From NCBI RefSeq assembly GCF_024363255.1, contig NZ_AP026070.1:1364001-1428000 (forward strand): a stretch of DNA of 64,000 nucleotides, written 5' to 3'. Within the stretch, counting starts at the first letter, position 1; each line of letters begins with the position of its first letter. Source of the stretch: Shewanella sp. NFH-SH190041. Its GTDB lineage: Bacteria; Pseudomonadota; Gammaproteobacteria; Enterobacterales; Shewanellaceae. The position numbers and the translations under genes are program-made. Under the pieces are notes generated by a model. It saw only the letters and a program-made list of their open reading frames with translations. It was not told the origin of the DNA and searched no databases. Positions 1 through 9,661 of the stretch are shown piece by piece.

Positions 1-38
1 GCCGGTTGGCAAAACGAGGGGTTGGTTGTCAGTGTTGA

Positions 39-52
39 TTGATTTGCATCAA
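39..52. promoter_or_regulatory. FNR/EtrA-type box upstream of cydABX-1
   Basis: The bases read TTGAT-TTGC-ATCAA, an exact match to the FNR consensus TTGAT-N4-ATCAA. It lies about 310 bp before the first cydA, so the promoter must be well upstream or the leader long. FNR homologues (EtrA in Shewanella) respond to oxygen, which fits control of a high-affinity oxidase. The match is seen directly; binding is inferred. Apart from this box and the hairpin at 199-224, the 362-bp leader shows only an AT-rich tract and a good ribosome site (AAGGAG) just before the gene. Confidence 0.65.
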
Positions 53-198
53 ATTATGATGGTATAAATTCAAGGTGAAAATAAAATTAAATTCTATACA
101 TGAGTATGATATTTAAGGATATTTTCCAATCTCTGTACAAAAAATGGTTGTTTGTGGTGTTGCTCGTCTGAAAATGTGATCCTGTTAATAAGTTACAG

Positions 199-224
199 GA
201 TAAGGCTGGATTTTAGGCCTTATC
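199..224. repeat. 8-bp inverted repeat in the cydA-1 leader
   Basis: GATAAGGC and GCCTTATC form a perfect 8-bp stem around a 10-base loop. Only three T residues follow, so it is a weak terminator candidate for an upstream gene outside the window, or a leader hairpin of the cyd transcript. Confidence 0.35.
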
Positions 225-362
225 TTTCAGTTGAAGCATCAGTGCTGATAAAAATGGTGTATTTACCCGGGTAACGGGTGAGTGCGATAAAAATATTAAC
301 CAACTTACAAAGGTCGATGGCGGTGTGAGCACGGCATCATTGCACCAAGTAAGGAGAGACTG

Positions 363-1919
363 ATGATTGTTGAAGAGGTTGTAGAGCTTTCACGCTTGCA
401 GTTTGCGCTGACAGCCATGTATCACTTCTTGTTTGTTCCTCTCACCCTAGGTATGGCATTTCTGCTGGCTATCATGGAGTCACTTTATGTGATGACGGAT
501 AAACAGATTTATAAAGATATGACCAAATTCTGGGGCAAGCTTTTTGGTATCAACTTTGCCCTGGGGGTCACCACGGGGTTGGCAATGGAATTCCAGTTCG
601 GTACCAACTGGTCTTATTATTCCCACTATGTTGGGGATATTTTTGGTGCGCCGTTGGCCATTGAGGGCCTGATGGCATTCTTCCTTGAATCTACCATGGT
701 GGGGATGTTCTTCTTCGGCTGGGACAGGTTCAGTAAACGTCAGCATTTGGCTGTGACTTGGCTGGTTGCGCTGGGGACAAACCTGTCCGCATTGTGGATC
801 CTGGTTGCTAATGGCTGGATGCAAAACCCGGTGGGCAGTGTGTTTAACTATGAAACCATGCGCATGGAAATGACCAGTTTTGCTGAAGTGCTGTTTAACC
901 CAGTGGCTCAGGTCAAATTTGTCCATACCGTGGCATCTGGTTACGTAACCGGAGCCATGTTTATTCTGGCGATCAGCTCTTACTACATTTTGAAAAAGCG
1001 TGATCTGCCCTTTGCTCGCCGTTCATTTGCGATTGCTGCGAGCTTTGGCATGGCATCGATTCTGTCTGTTATTGTGCTGGGTGATGAGTCAGGTTATGAA
1101 ACCGGTGAAGTGCAGAAAGTGAAACTGGCGGCCATTGAGGCTGAGTGGCATACCGAGCCTGCGCCAGCGGCATTTACGGCTTTTGGTTTCCCGAATGATG
1201 AAACCATGGAAACCGATTACGCCATTAAAATCCCTTATGTGATGGGGATTATCGCTACGCGTTCCTTGGATGAGCAGGTCACCGGGATCCGTGATTTGAT
1301 TGTGGAGCACGAAGCCCGCATCCGTAATGGTATGCAAGCTTATGGCATGTTGCAGCAACTGCGAAGTGGTAATAAAGATCCTGAGTTGATTGCTGCATTT
1401 GAGGCCGCCAAAGTGGATCTAGGTTATGGCCTGCTGCTCAAGCCTTTTACTGACAAAGTTGTGGATGCGACTGAAGCACAAATCAAAGCGGCAGCCCGTT
1501 CTTCCATTCCTTCTGTCGCTCCTGTGTTCTTCAGTTTCCGCATCATGGTGGGGCTGGGCTTTGTGATGTTGTTTGTGTTTGCTGCAGCTTTCTGGCAAAG
1601 CACTCGTCATCAAATTGATGAGAAACCTTGGGTACTGAAAGCGGCACTTTATAGTTTGCCACTGCCTTGGATTGCCATCGAATGTGGTTGGTTTGTGGCG
1701 GAATATGGCCGTCAGCCTTGGACTATCTCTGAGATGTTGCCAACTTACATGTCCGCTTCGAGCCTGACGACGACCGATATCTGGTTCAGTATTTTGACTA
1801 TTACCGCGTTTTATACCGTGCTTTTGGTCATTGAAGTGTTCCTGATGCTGAAGTTTGCCCGTCTTGGGCCAAGCAGCCTGAAAACCGGGCGTTACCATTT
1901 TGAAAAATTGGAAGCTTGA
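363..1919 (+). CDS. cydA: Cytochrome bd ubiquinol oxidase subunit I, copy 1
   Basis: This inner-membrane subunit carries the three hemes of the bd oxidase and oxidises quinol while reducing oxygen to water without pumping protons. The 518-residue length matches the E. coli-type long Q-loop class. His21 in TAMYHFLF sits at the heme b595 ligand position, a second His is in [10 protein letters not shown], and the conserved GRQPW motif lies near the C-terminus. A strong AAGGAG ribosome site precedes the ATG. It heads a cydA-cydB-cydX operon with a 12-bp gap to cydB. A complete second operon follows directly downstream, which makes this locus unusual. Family assignment is secure. Confidence 0.97.
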   Translation: MIVEEVVELSRLQFALTAMYHFLFVPLTLGMAFLLAIMESLYVMTDKQIYKDMTKFWGKLFGINFALGVTTGLAMEFQFGTNWSYYSHYVGDIFGAPLAIEGLMAFFLESTMVGMFFFGWDRFSKRQHLAVTWLVALGTNLSALWILVANGWMQNPVGSVFNYETMRMEMTSFAEVLFNPVAQVKFVHTVASGYVTGAMFILAISSYYILKKRDLPFARRSFAIAASFGMASILSVIVLGDESGYETGEVQKVKLAAIEAEWHTEPAPAAFTAFGFPNDETMETDYAIKIPYVMGIIATRSLDEQVTGIRDLIVEHEARIRNGMQAYGMLQQLRSGNKDPELIAAFEAAKVDLGYGLLLKPFTDKVVDATEAQIKAAARSSIPSVAPVFFSFRIMVGLGFVMLFVFAAAFWQSTRHQIDEKPWVLKAALYSLPLPWIAIECGWFVAEYGRQPWTISEMLPTYMSASSLTTTDIWFSILTITAFYTVLLVIEVFLMLKFARLGPSSLKTGRYHFEKLEA

Positions 1920-1931
1920 TAGGGGAATACC

Positions 1932-3071
1932 ATGTTTGACTATGAAATGCTGAGATTTATCTGGTGGGCGTTAGTCGGCGTGCTGTTTATCGGCTTCGCA
2001 GTCACCGATGGTTTTGATATGGGGGTTGGGGCCTTGCTGCCAATCCTTGGTCGAGACGATACCGAGCGTCGGGTGATGATCAATACCGTCGCTCCGCACT
2101 GGGATGGTAATCAGGTCTGGTTGATCACAGCTGGTGGCGCGCTGTTTGCTGCTTGGCCTATGGTGTATGCCGTCTCTTTTTCCGGCTTCTATGTTGCAAT
2201 GATGCTGGTGCTGTTTGCCCTGTTTCTGCGGCCGGTTGGGTTTGATTACCGCTCTAAAATTGAAGACCCCAAATGGCGTAGTACTTGGGACAAGGCGCTG
2301 TTTATCGGCAGTTTTGTTCCACCACTGATTATCGGGGTTGCTTTTGGTAATCTGCTACAAGGGGTGCCATTCCATTTTGATGAATACCTGCGGGCATACT
2401 ATCAGGGCAACTTGTTTGGATTGCTGAACCCTTACGGTCTGTTGGCCGGATTAGTGTCGGTATCCATGTTTATGATGCAGGGCGCCTGTTGGTTGCAGAT
2501 GAAAACTGAAGGTGAGTTGCGTGCTCGTGCGGCGAAAGCGGCGCAGTTTACTGCGTTGGCCCTGGTTGTATTGTTCGCCATCGCAGGCATCTGGTTGGCC
2601 AAAGGTATCGATGGTTATGTGATCACTTCGTTTATCGATACCTCCGCACCTTCTAACCCAGTGGGTAAAACGGTGGAACTGATCACAGGTGCTTGGCTGG
2701 ATAATTATGACAAGTACCCGCTCACTATGCTGTTTCCCCTGTTGGGCTTGTTAATGCCGCTGTTGGTTATCCTTGCTAGCCGCTTACAGCGCTCAGGGTT
2801 TGCCTTTGCATTTAGCTCGTTGGCGATAGCTGGTGTTATTTTGACCTGTGGCGCAGCAATGTTCCCCTTTGTGATGCCATCCTCACTGGATCCGAATGTG
2901 AGCTTGACCATGTGGGATGCCACAGCAAGTAAGACCAGTCTCACAGTAATGACCTGGGCCGCCATCATATTTGTACCAATTGTGCTCAGCTACACCATCT
3001 GGACTTATATCAAAATGTATGGCCGATTGAACCGTCAGTACATTGAAGACAATAAAACGTCACTCTACTGA
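1932..3071 (+). CDS. cydB: Cytochrome bd ubiquinol oxidase subunit II, copy 1
   Basis: Subunit II is a heme-free integral membrane partner of CydA, needed for assembly and stability of the oxidase. The 379 residues equal the usual length of the E. coli-type protein. Family hallmarks include the N-terminal RFIWWALVGVLFIGFAVTDG stretch and the APHWDGNQVWLITAGGALFA region. A purine-rich AGGGGAA ribosome site lies before the ATG. It sits between cydA-1 and cydX-1. The second copy at 5223-6362 has the same length and is clearly paralogous. Confidence 0.97.
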   Translation: MFDYEMLRFIWWALVGVLFIGFAVTDGFDMGVGALLPILGRDDTERRVMINTVAPHWDGNQVWLITAGGALFAAWPMVYAVSFSGFYVAMMLVLFALFLRPVGFDYRSKIEDPKWRSTWDKALFIGSFVPPLIIGVAFGNLLQGVPFHFDEYLRAYYQGNLFGLLNPYGLLAGLVSVSMFMMQGACWLQMKTEGELRARAAKAAQFTALALVVLFAIAGIWLAKGIDGYVITSFIDTSAPSNPVGKTVELITGAWLDNYDKYPLTMLFPLLGLLMPLLVILASRLQRSGFAFAFSSLAIAGVILTCGAAMFPFVMPSSLDPNVSLTMWDATASKTSLTVMTWAAIIFVPIVLSYTIWTYIKMYGRLNRQYIEDNKTSLY

Positions 3072-3089
3072 GATAAGGAGCCCTGAATT

Positions 3090-3206
3090 ATGTGGTATTT
3101 CGCTTGGATCTTAGGTGTTTTGTTGGCATGTTCTTTCGGTATTATCAATGCCTTATGGTTAGAAAATACTGAAAATATGGATAGAAAACATCAAGATGTA
3201 GAATAG
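3090..3206 (+). CDS. cydX: Cytochrome bd small subunit CydX, copy 1
   Basis: A 38-residue single-pass membrane peptide that starts MWYFAWILGVLLACSFG, almost identical at its N-terminus to E. coli CydX. CydX binds CydAB and stabilises its hemes. The gene has its own AAGGAG ribosome site and starts 18 bp after cydB, as expected for the third gene of the operon. It is followed by a strong terminator. The C-terminal tail is polar and poorly conserved, as is usual for this family. Confidence 0.93.
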   Translation: MWYFAWILGVLLACSFGIINALWLENTENMDRKHQDVE

Positions 3207-3223
3207 CTTTATATTTGATAGTC

Positions 3224-3250
3224 AAACCCCGCGAAATGCGGGGTTTTTTA
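3224..3250 (+). terminator. Rho-independent terminator of cydABX-1
   Basis: AAACCCCGC and GCGGGGTTT pair perfectly over 9 bp around a 5-base loop, and the second arm runs into a T-tract. It lies just after cydX-1 and separates the two cyd operons transcriptionally. Confidence 0.92.
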
Positions 3251-3314
3251 TTGGTTAAAATTTGTTTTTTGATTAACGTGATTTAACCAAATTCAAGCGC
3301 TTGCACTTATTTAA

Positions 3315-3330
3315 AGTGATCTTTGTCACA
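3315..3330. promoter_or_regulatory. CRP-like site 1 upstream of cydABX-2
   Basis: AGTGA-TCTTTG-TCACA is a near-consensus CRP dyad (TGTGA-N6-TCACA) with one mismatch. It lies in the 448-bp gap between the two cyd operons. The gap also holds a second CRP-like box and two large hairpins. CRP control of cyd genes is reported for Shewanella; binding here is inferred. Confidence 0.6.
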
Positions 3331-3339
3331 CTTCATTTT

Positions 3340-3355
3340 TGTGATCAGTGTGACA
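3340..3355. promoter_or_regulatory. CRP-like site 2 upstream of cydABX-2
   Basis: TGTGA-TCAGTG-TGACA has a perfect left half and a right half with one mismatch. It starts 25 bp after the start of the first CRP-like dyad, so the two would lie roughly on the same helix face about two and a half turns apart. Confidence 0.45.
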
Positions 3356-3459
3356 ATTTGTATCTGGTGATTTTCAATGATTTGCTGATGTACTGCCGGT
3401 AGCTGACTCCCCCAAAAGCCGGTACTGAAATGCTGCACGATAAGAAAACGGGAGTTTAT

Positions 3460-3500
3460 TTGTGTTACGCGCGCGTGCGCTATGTATGTGCGTAACACAA
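3460..3500. repeat. 11-bp inverted repeat in the cydA-2 leader
   Basis: TTGTGTTACGC and GCGTAACACAA are perfect complements around a 19-base GC-alternating loop. It lies between the CRP-like boxes and cydA-2. It could be an operator for a dimeric regulator or a transcript hairpin; nothing decides between them. Confidence 0.5.
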
Positions 3501-3588
3501 GAAGGCTCATTTTTTCAATAGTCTGTATTTTCCATATCTGACAGTCCTGGAATCCCATCGGCGGCACCTGGCCCGCCGTTATACGTTG

Positions 3589-3628
3589 TTCCCCGTTTCC
3601 CCGGTTGCAAGTCCCGGATGACGGGGAA
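3589..3628 (+). repeat. Leader hairpin just upstream of the cydA-2 ribosome site
   Basis: TTCCCCGT pairs with ACGGGGAA, and an inner CCGG/CCGG pairing extends the structure. It ends 16 bp before the GGAG ribosome site of cydA-2. No T-tract follows, so it is more likely a stabilising or regulatory leader structure than a terminator. Confidence 0.45.
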
Positions 3629-3654
3629 TAAAGGCACTTTGAATGGAGTTGAAA

Positions 3655-5211
3655 ATGATCCTAGATCAGGTTGTTGAGCTGTCGCGTCTGCAGTTTGCGT
3701 TGACCGCCATGTACCACTTCTTGTTTGTTCCCCTGACATTGGGACTGGTTTTTTTGCTGGCCATTATGGAATCCGTTTATGTGATGACCGGCAAGCAGAT
3801 TTATAAAGATATGACCAAGTTCTGGGGCAAGCTGTTTGGTATTAACTTTGCCCTTGGCGTGACCACAGGTCTGGCCATGGAATTTCAGTTCGGGACCAAC
3901 TGGTCCTATTACTCCCAATATGTGGGCGATATTTTCGGGGCGCCACTGGCGATTGAAGCGCTGATGGCCTTCTTCCTGGAATCTACCATGGTGGGGATGT
4001 TTTTCTTCGGTTGGGACAAGATGTCCAAACGTCAGCACCTTGCTGTAACTTGGTTGGTTGCTGTTGGTACTAACTTATCTGCCTTGTGGATCTTAGTCGC
4101 TAATGGTTGGATGCAAAACCCAGTGGGCGCAGTGTTCAATTTTGAAACCATGCGCATGGAAATGGCCAGCTTTGCTGATGTGGTGCTGAACCCAGTTGCC
4201 CAAGTGAAGTTTGTGCATACCGTTGCATCCGGCTATGTGACCGGTGCGGTATTTGTCTTAGCGATCAGTTCCTTCTACCTGCTGAAAAAGCGCGATGTCG
4301 AATTTGCCCGTCGCTCATTTGCCATTGCGGCTGCATTTGGTATTGCCGCGATTATCGCTACCATTGTGCTGGGTGATGAGTCCGGCTTTGAAGTGGGTAA
4401 AGTTCAGCCGGCTAAATTGGCTGCGATGGAAGCGGAATGGAATACTGAACCTGCTCCTGCTGCCATGACAGTATTTGGCTTCCCTGATGATCAAACCATG
4501 ACCACCAATATGGCGGTTAAAGTGCCATATGTGATGGGTTTAATTGCAACTCGTAGCTTGGATACTCAGGTGGAAGGTATTAAACAGCTGATTGCCCAGA
4601 ACGAGCAGCGTATTCGCCGCGGTATGGTGGCCTATGGTCTGCTGGAAAAACTGCGTGCGGGTAATGCGACCCCTGAACTGAAAGCTCAGTTTGATGCGGT
4701 TAAGCAGGATCTTGGTTTTGGTCTGTTGCTGAAGGCGTATACCGATAAAGTGGTTGATGCGACTGATGCGCAGATTAAAGCAGCCGCTCGTGCTTCTATC
4801 CCAAATGTTGCGCCAATGTACTGGAGTTTCCGTGTGATGGTGGGTGCCGGTATGGCGCTGCTGGTGATTCTGGCTGCCGCAATGGCTGCCAGCTTGATGC
4901 CTAAACTGCAGCGTAATCCTTGGCTGCTCAAAGCACTGATTTTCTCTCTGCCACTACCTTGGTTGGCGATTGAAGCCGGTTGGTTTGTGGCCGAATATGG
5001 CCGTCAGCCTTGGACCATCACTGATGTGCTGCCGACTGTGGTATCCGCTTCCGGCCTTAGCGTCGGCGAGTTGTGGACCAGTATCGCTGCCATTACTGCC
5101 TTCTACACAGTGTTCTTAGTGGTTGAGCTGTTCCTGATGATCAAGTTCGCCCGGATTGGCCCTAGCAGCCTGAAAACCGGTCGTTACCACTTTGAAAAAC
5201 TGTCTGCCTGA
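3655..5211 (+). CDS. cydA: Cytochrome bd ubiquinol oxidase subunit I, copy 2
   Basis: A second complete CydA, highly similar to copy 1 along its whole length. I place the start at the ATG at 3655: a GGAG ribosome site sits six bases before it, and the protein then has exactly 518 residues with the same N-terminal pattern and His21 as copy 1. An upstream in-frame ATG at 3643 would add four residues and lacks a good ribosome site. Divergence from copy 1 is spread through the Q-loop and helix ends, while heme-ligand regions and GRQPW are kept, so both copies look functional. Confidence 0.96.
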   Translation: MILDQVVELSRLQFALTAMYHFLFVPLTLGLVFLLAIMESVYVMTGKQIYKDMTKFWGKLFGINFALGVTTGLAMEFQFGTNWSYYSQYVGDIFGAPLAIEALMAFFLESTMVGMFFFGWDKMSKRQHLAVTWLVAVGTNLSALWILVANGWMQNPVGAVFNFETMRMEMASFADVVLNPVAQVKFVHTVASGYVTGAVFVLAISSFYLLKKRDVEFARRSFAIAAAFGIAAIIATIVLGDESGFEVGKVQPAKLAAMEAEWNTEPAPAAMTVFGFPDDQTMTTNMAVKVPYVMGLIATRSLDTQVEGIKQLIAQNEQRIRRGMVAYGLLEKLRAGNATPELKAQFDAVKQDLGFGLLLKAYTDKVVDATDAQIKAAARASIPNVAPMYWSFRVMVGAGMALLVILAAAMAASLMPKLQRNPWLLKALIFSLPLPWLAIEAGWFVAEYGRQPWTITDVLPTVVSASGLSVGELWTSIAAITAFYTVFLVVELFLMIKFARIGPSSLKTGRYHFEKLSA

Positions 5212-5222
5212 GGCGTACTGAA

Positions 5223-6362
5223 ATGATTGATTATGAAGTACTAAGATTTATCTGGTGGGTGCTGATAGGCGTCCTGTTTGTAGGTTTTGCCGTGACAGAT
5301 GGCTTTGATATGGGGGTAGGTTCACTACTGCCATTTCTGGGCAAAGATGATACGGATCGCCGGGTGATGATTAACTCGATTGCCCCCCACTGGGACGGTA
5401 ACCAAGTTTGGCTTATCACTGCTGGTGGTGCGCTGTTTGCGGCTTGGCCGACTGTATACGCGGTGTCTTTTTCCGGTTTTTATCTGGCGATGATCATCGT
5501 GCTGTTGGCGTTGTATTTACGGCCAGTAGGGTTTGATTACCGTTCAAAAATTGATAATCCAACTTGGCGTAAGGCTTGGGACTGGGCACTGTTCTGTGGC
5601 GGCTTTATTCCTCCGCTGATTATCGGTGTTGCTTTCGGTAACTTACTGCAAGGTGTGCCATTTGATTTTGACGCCATGTTGCGCGTCAGCTATCACGGTA
5701 ACCTGTTTGGCTTGCTGAACCCATTTGGTTTGTTGTCCGGCATCATGTGTGTGGTGATGTTTATGATGCAGGGTGCGGCTTGGTTGCAGATGAAAACCGA
5801 AGATGAAATGCGTGCCAAGGCGATGAAGACAGCTCAGCTGACGTCTCTGCTGCTGTTTGCACTGTTCATTATTGCCGGTATTTGGCTGTTTAAAGGTATC
5901 GATGGCTACATGGTGACTTCTGTGATGGATCACAATGCGCTGTCTGATCCAACCCACAAAACTGTTGCGGTACATGCCGGTGCTTGGATGCATAACTTCC
6001 GGGATTATCCAGCCACGATGATTTTCCCTGTGCTGGGACTGATTATGCCGCTTTTGGTATTTATCTGTAGTCGTCTGCGTCGCTCAGGTTTTGCTTTCCT
6101 GTTTAGCTCTCTGGCGGTAGCCGGTGTGATTGTGAATGCCGGTGTGATGATGTTCCCATTTGTGATGCCATCATCCATTGCACCTAATGACAGTCTGACC
6201 ATGTGGGATGCAACAGCCAGTAAGTTCACGCTAGAAGTGATGACAGTGGTTGCCGTGGTTCTAGTACCTGTTGTACTGGCTTACACTTGCTGGACTTACT
6301 ACAAGATGTACGGCCGGATTAACCGCAACTTCATCAATGATAATCAGACTTCACTGTACTGA
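5223..6362 (+). CDS. cydB: Cytochrome bd ubiquinol oxidase subunit II, copy 2
   Basis: A 379-residue CydB paralogue, same length as copy 1 and collinear with it, with the same VTDGFDMGVG and APHWDGNQVWLITAGGALFA segments. It starts 11 bp after cydA-2 and is followed by a second cydX. Substitutions relative to copy 1 are mostly conservative and fall in loops. No stop, frameshift or missing motif was seen, so this operon is not visibly decaying. Confidence 0.96.
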   Translation: MIDYEVLRFIWWVLIGVLFVGFAVTDGFDMGVGSLLPFLGKDDTDRRVMINSIAPHWDGNQVWLITAGGALFAAWPTVYAVSFSGFYLAMIIVLLALYLRPVGFDYRSKIDNPTWRKAWDWALFCGGFIPPLIIGVAFGNLLQGVPFDFDAMLRVSYHGNLFGLLNPFGLLSGIMCVVMFMMQGAAWLQMKTEDEMRAKAMKTAQLTSLLLFALFIIAGIWLFKGIDGYMVTSVMDHNALSDPTHKTVAVHAGAWMHNFRDYPATMIFPVLGLIMPLLVFICSRLRRSGFAFLFSSLAVAGVIVNAGVMMFPFVMPSSIAPNDSLTMWDATASKFTLEVMTVVAVVLVPVVLAYTCWTYYKMYGRINRNFINDNQTSLY

Positions 6363-6381
6363 TTGATAAAGGATTGACACT

Positions 6382-6489
6382 ATGTGGTATTTACTTTGGG
6401 CTGTGGGTATTTTGTTAGCCTGCAATCTGGGCATTGTTAATGCCCTGAGAATTGATGCGGCTGAAAATAACAGCGCTGACGCTAAATAA
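6382..6489 (+). CDS. cydX: Cytochrome bd small subunit CydX, copy 2
   Basis: A 35-residue peptide beginning MWYLLWAVGILLACNLG, the same pattern as CydX copy 1 with a diverged polar tail. It starts 19 bp after cydB-2 behind an AAGGA ribosome site. Keeping a matched CydX in each operon suggests that each duplicate makes its own oxidase complex. Confidence 0.9.
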   Translation: MWYLLWAVGILLACNLGIVNALRIDAAENNSADAK

Positions 6490-6507
6490 TTTTCGTTGAG
6501 GGAAGCT

Positions 6508-6539
6508 AAAAAGCACGCAGTTTCTGCGTGCTTTTTTTA
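6508..6539. terminator. Bidirectional terminator between cydX-2 and the RND pump
   Basis: AGCACGCAG and CTGCGTGCT form a 9-bp stem with a TTT loop, flanked by A-tracts on the left and a T-tract on the right. It can therefore end both the rightward cyd transcript and the leftward pump transcript. Confidence 0.92.
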
Positions 6540-6547
6540 TGCCTGTG

Positions 6548-9500
6548 TTATTTGATAGATAGGGACGCGGCACTGGACTGATAGGCTGTTGTTTGTCTGG
6601 CGCTGTTGCGTTCTTCAGGCGGCCGGGTACACCAGAGTTTGAACATCACTGGCACCCAAATCAGGGAGATAAAAGTTGTTAACGCCGTACCGCCAGCGAT
6701 GGCGATAGCAAAGGGTGGCCAGAAACCACCACCGGCGATAATAAGAGGCAAAAAGCCGCCAACAGTGGTGATGGTGGTGGAGCCGATATGGCGGCCGCAA
6801 CTGCTGACCGCTGTCATAATCTCATTAATACTGCTGTGGCGGGGAGCAGGATGCTGTTGCAGCTCCGCCAAGATCACAATGGCGGCATTGATCGCCAGTC
6901 CCATCAGCCCCAACAAACCAATAATCACTGTAAAGCCAAACGGATAACCGAATAGGTAAACCACCAGGAGTCCTAATCCGGCACTTTGTAGCGCACTGAG
7001 CAGAATAATAGCTGTCAGACGAAAGGAGTTGAAAGAGAGGACTAAAGTGGCCAGTAACGCAGTGATCACCAGTACCAGATTAGAAAGCAAATTGCCCACG
7101 GCTTCATTGCGTTTAGCGCTTTCGCCTCCCAACTCGAGCTGGTATCCATCAGGTAGCGGCAGGGCCGCCAGTTGTGAGGAAACACTGGCTAGTACTGCCG
7201 CTGGCAGTACCCCGGTATTGAGATAGGCTTCAATGGTATTGACTCGCTGGCCATCACGGCGGGGGATGGCGCCTTGGCTGATACTGACTTGGCTGCTGGC
7301 CAGTGCCGATAGTGGCAGCAATTCTCCGCTGCTTGTGGTGAGCATCAAATCACTTAGCCCAGCTTCACTTCGCTGCAGCGCTTGATCCAGCCGGACTCTG
7401 ACCGGCAGATTTTCTGTCTGCTCAATCACGCTGCCACCGGTAATGCCTGTGGTGGCCGCTTGTAGCTGGGCGGCAATATCCGACAGGCTCAGTCCGCTGA
7501 TTAAACCGGCATCTTCATTTATCTGATACCAGAGTTTGGGGGCACCAGCGGTTAAGGTTGCCCGGGTATGTCTGACATCGGCATTGGCGTGCAGTATCCC
7601 CCGCACCGCTTCGCCTAGCCGCTTAAGCTCAGTTAAATCTGGCCCAAACAGGCGAATTTCCACCGGCGCATTAAATGGGGGACCTTGTTCCAGTTTGCGT
7701 ACTAGAATCTGCGCTGCCGGGAAATCCTGATCCAATTGCTGTTGTAGTGCAGGAATAAGCTTATTGGCAGTGACAAAATCGCGGGTTTTCACCATCCCTT
7801 GCGCATAATGGCTGGCACCTTGTTGCCTTTGGATAATGTTGTAGTAAAACGATGGCGCATTACCGCCAATGACCCAGTCATTGCTGACAATACCATCTGT
7901 GTCTGCCAACTGCTGTTGCAGGCGCTGAACCAGCCTAGTGGTATGCGCCAGGCTGGACTGAGGTGGCAGGTAGACTTCAATTTGAAACATATCCCGATCT
8001 GACGGAGGAAAAAATTGCTCCGTTAATTGGCCTGCAGCGATAAAGCCGAGCAGAGGGAACAGTCCCAGCCCTAAGGCTGCGGTGACAGGTCTTTGCAGGG
8101 CAAAGGACAGGGAGCGGCGAAAAGCGAGGCTTAATGCTGGCAGGGTGATGCCACTGTGATACCAGTGGTTATCGGTTGCGGCGGTGGAAAATCGCCCCGC
8201 GAGCCCAGCGATTAAGGTATGGGAGATAAGGTAAGAGCCCAGCAGGGCAAAAATCACTGAGATGGCGATGCCGCCGACGAACTCGCCTGCTGAGCCGGGC
8301 ATCAAGACGATAGGGGCAAAGGCCAGCATGGTTGTGAGGGTGGAGCCAGCCAGGGGAAGCCATAAATGTTGCAAGGTGCGGCGTACAGCACTGATGGCAT
8401 CGAGCCCTTCTTTACGGCGCTGGGCAATGGCATCAACAATAACAATGGCATTATCTACCATGATGCCTAAGGCGACCACCAATCCGGTGACGGACATTTG
8501 ATGAATGGGCAGCCCAGTAAATTTCATACAGGCCAACGTAAATAGCGCGGTGAGTGGTAGGGACAGGGCAACAATTAGGGCGTTTCTCAGCCCCAGCGTC
8601 AGCATCAGTACCAGTAGGATCAGCACAAAGCCAAGTAGTAGGCTGCTGATAAGCTCGGACAATCTGGTTGAGGTGTAACTTTCCTGCTCAAAGAGCCAGT
8701 TAACCCTGACTTCTGAGGGCAAGGTGCGTTGGAAGGCATCGACTTTATTGCGTACCTGCGCCAGCCAGTGATCCACCCTGACGGTATTGAGCATACGCAC
8801 GCCAAGCATCACAGCATCTCGGCCGTTGACTATCGCCTTGGTATAACCTGGGGTTTTGATCTGGCGGCGGACATCGGCAATGTCCCCGAGGCGGATAAGT
8901 TGACCATGTGGGCTGACTTTTAAGGGGACAGCGCGGATGCGGTCGAGGGAGTCTAGCTCGCCAGACACCTCAACAATGGCTCGAAAAGTGGCATTATTCA
9001 GTTCTCCGGCGGAAATTTTACTGTCAGCTCGGCTAAGAATCGCAGCAATGTCTGCTGGAGACAATTGCAGTTGACTGATGGCATCCGTATTGAGTTCCAC
9101 CAGAATTTCTTCTGTTGGTGCGCCAAACAGGGCGGCAAAATCGGTTCCCGGCAATTGGCGCAGCTGGCTTTGCAACTCTTTGGCATAGCGGTGAAGCACT
9201 TCAGTGGGGATCGGTGAGTCAGCCTGCCATTCCAATGCGAGGATGGCAGTATTCGCATAGCCAGACTGATCATTGAGGCTGCTATTTCGCGCCGCCTGTG
9301 GCAGCAGTGATTGACTGTCACTGATAAAGTCCCGCGCTCGGGACCAAACGGGATCCGGCTCGAGTACTTCGTCTTTGAGCTCTAGTTGGATAACTGAAAT
9401 TCCTGGCCGGGAGGTGGACTGCAGCACTTTAACTTCTTCCATCCGTCTGAGTTGCTGCTCCAGCACTTCGGTCACCAGTACCTCTACCCGTTGGGCTGAT

Positions 9501-9661
9501 GCGCCGGGATAGTGGCTAACAACCGAAGCAAAGCGGTTAGTAATATGGGGGTCTTCCATCCGAGGCAGGCTATGGATCGCACCAAGGCCGGCAACCAGTA
9601 ACAGTGCGATCAGCAGGCTGGCTAAACGGCCATTTTCAACCAGTGCACGCACGGCCGTCAT
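6548..9661 (-). CDS. RND-family multidrug efflux transporter (AcrB-like)
   Basis: An inner-membrane proton-driven exporter of 1037 residues, the usual RND length, with two hydrophobic helix bundles and two large periplasmic loops. It ends next to its adaptor gene, whose stop region overlaps this start by 4 bp, so they are co-translated. In helix 4 the proton-relay motif reads VDNAIV, so the first of the two AcrB aspartates is kept and the second is Asn. In helix 10 the AcrB lysine position appears to be Asn (GLAINAAIVIL). These changes place it in a diverged HAE1 branch; substrate is unknown. The divergent tetR repressor is broken. Confidence 0.93.
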   Translation of the reverse strand: MTAVRALVENGRLASLLIALLLVAGLGAIHSLPRMEDPHITNRFASVVSHYPGASAQRVEVLVTEVLEQQLRRMEEVKVLQSTSRPGISVIQLELKDEVLEPDPVWSRARDFISDSQSLLPQAARNSSLNDQSGYANTAILALEWQADSPIPTEVLHRYAKELQSQLRQLPGTDFAALFGAPTEEILVELNTDAISQLQLSPADIAAILSRADSKISAGELNNATFRAIVEVSGELDSLDRIRAVPLKVSPHGQLIRLGDIADVRRQIKTPGYTKAIVNGRDAVMLGVRMLNTVRVDHWLAQVRNKVDAFQRTLPSEVRVNWLFEQESYTSTRLSELISSLLLGFVLILLVLMLTLGLRNALIVALSLPLTALFTLACMKFTGLPIHQMSVTGLVVALGIMVDNAIVIVDAIAQRRKEGLDAISAVRRTLQHLWLPLAGSTLTTMLAFAPIVLMPGSAGEFVGGIAISVIFALLGSYLISHTLIAGLAGRFSTAATDNHWYHSGITLPALSLAFRRSLSFALQRPVTAALGLGLFPLLGFIAAGQLTEQFFPPSDRDMFQIEVYLPPQSSLAHTTRLVQRLQQQLADTDGIVSNDWVIGGNAPSFYYNIIQRQQGASHYAQGMVKTRDFVTANKLIPALQQQLDQDFPAAQILVRKLEQGPPFNAPVEIRLFGPDLTELKRLGEAVRGILHANADVRHTRATLTAGAPKLWYQINEDAGLISGLSLSDIAAQLQAATTGITGGSVIEQTENLPVRVRLDQALQRSEAGLSDLMLTTSSGELLPLSALASSQVSISQGAIPRRDGQRVNTIEAYLNTGVLPAAVLASVSSQLAALPLPDGYQLELGGESAKRNEAVGNLLSNLVLVITALLATLVLSFNSFRLTAIILLSALQSAGLGLLVVYLFGYPFGFTVIIGLLGLMGLAINAAIVILAELQQHPAPRHSSINEIMTAVSSCGRHIGSTTITTVGGFLPLIIAGGGFWPPFAIAIAGGTALTTFISLIWVPVMFKLWCTRPPEERNSARQTTAYQSSAASLSIK

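Noticed and set aside
363-6489. The cyd tandem as an assembly duplicate
   Set aside because: The two operons differ at many bases and residues, and their leaders and terminators are unlike each other, so it is a real, diverged duplication.
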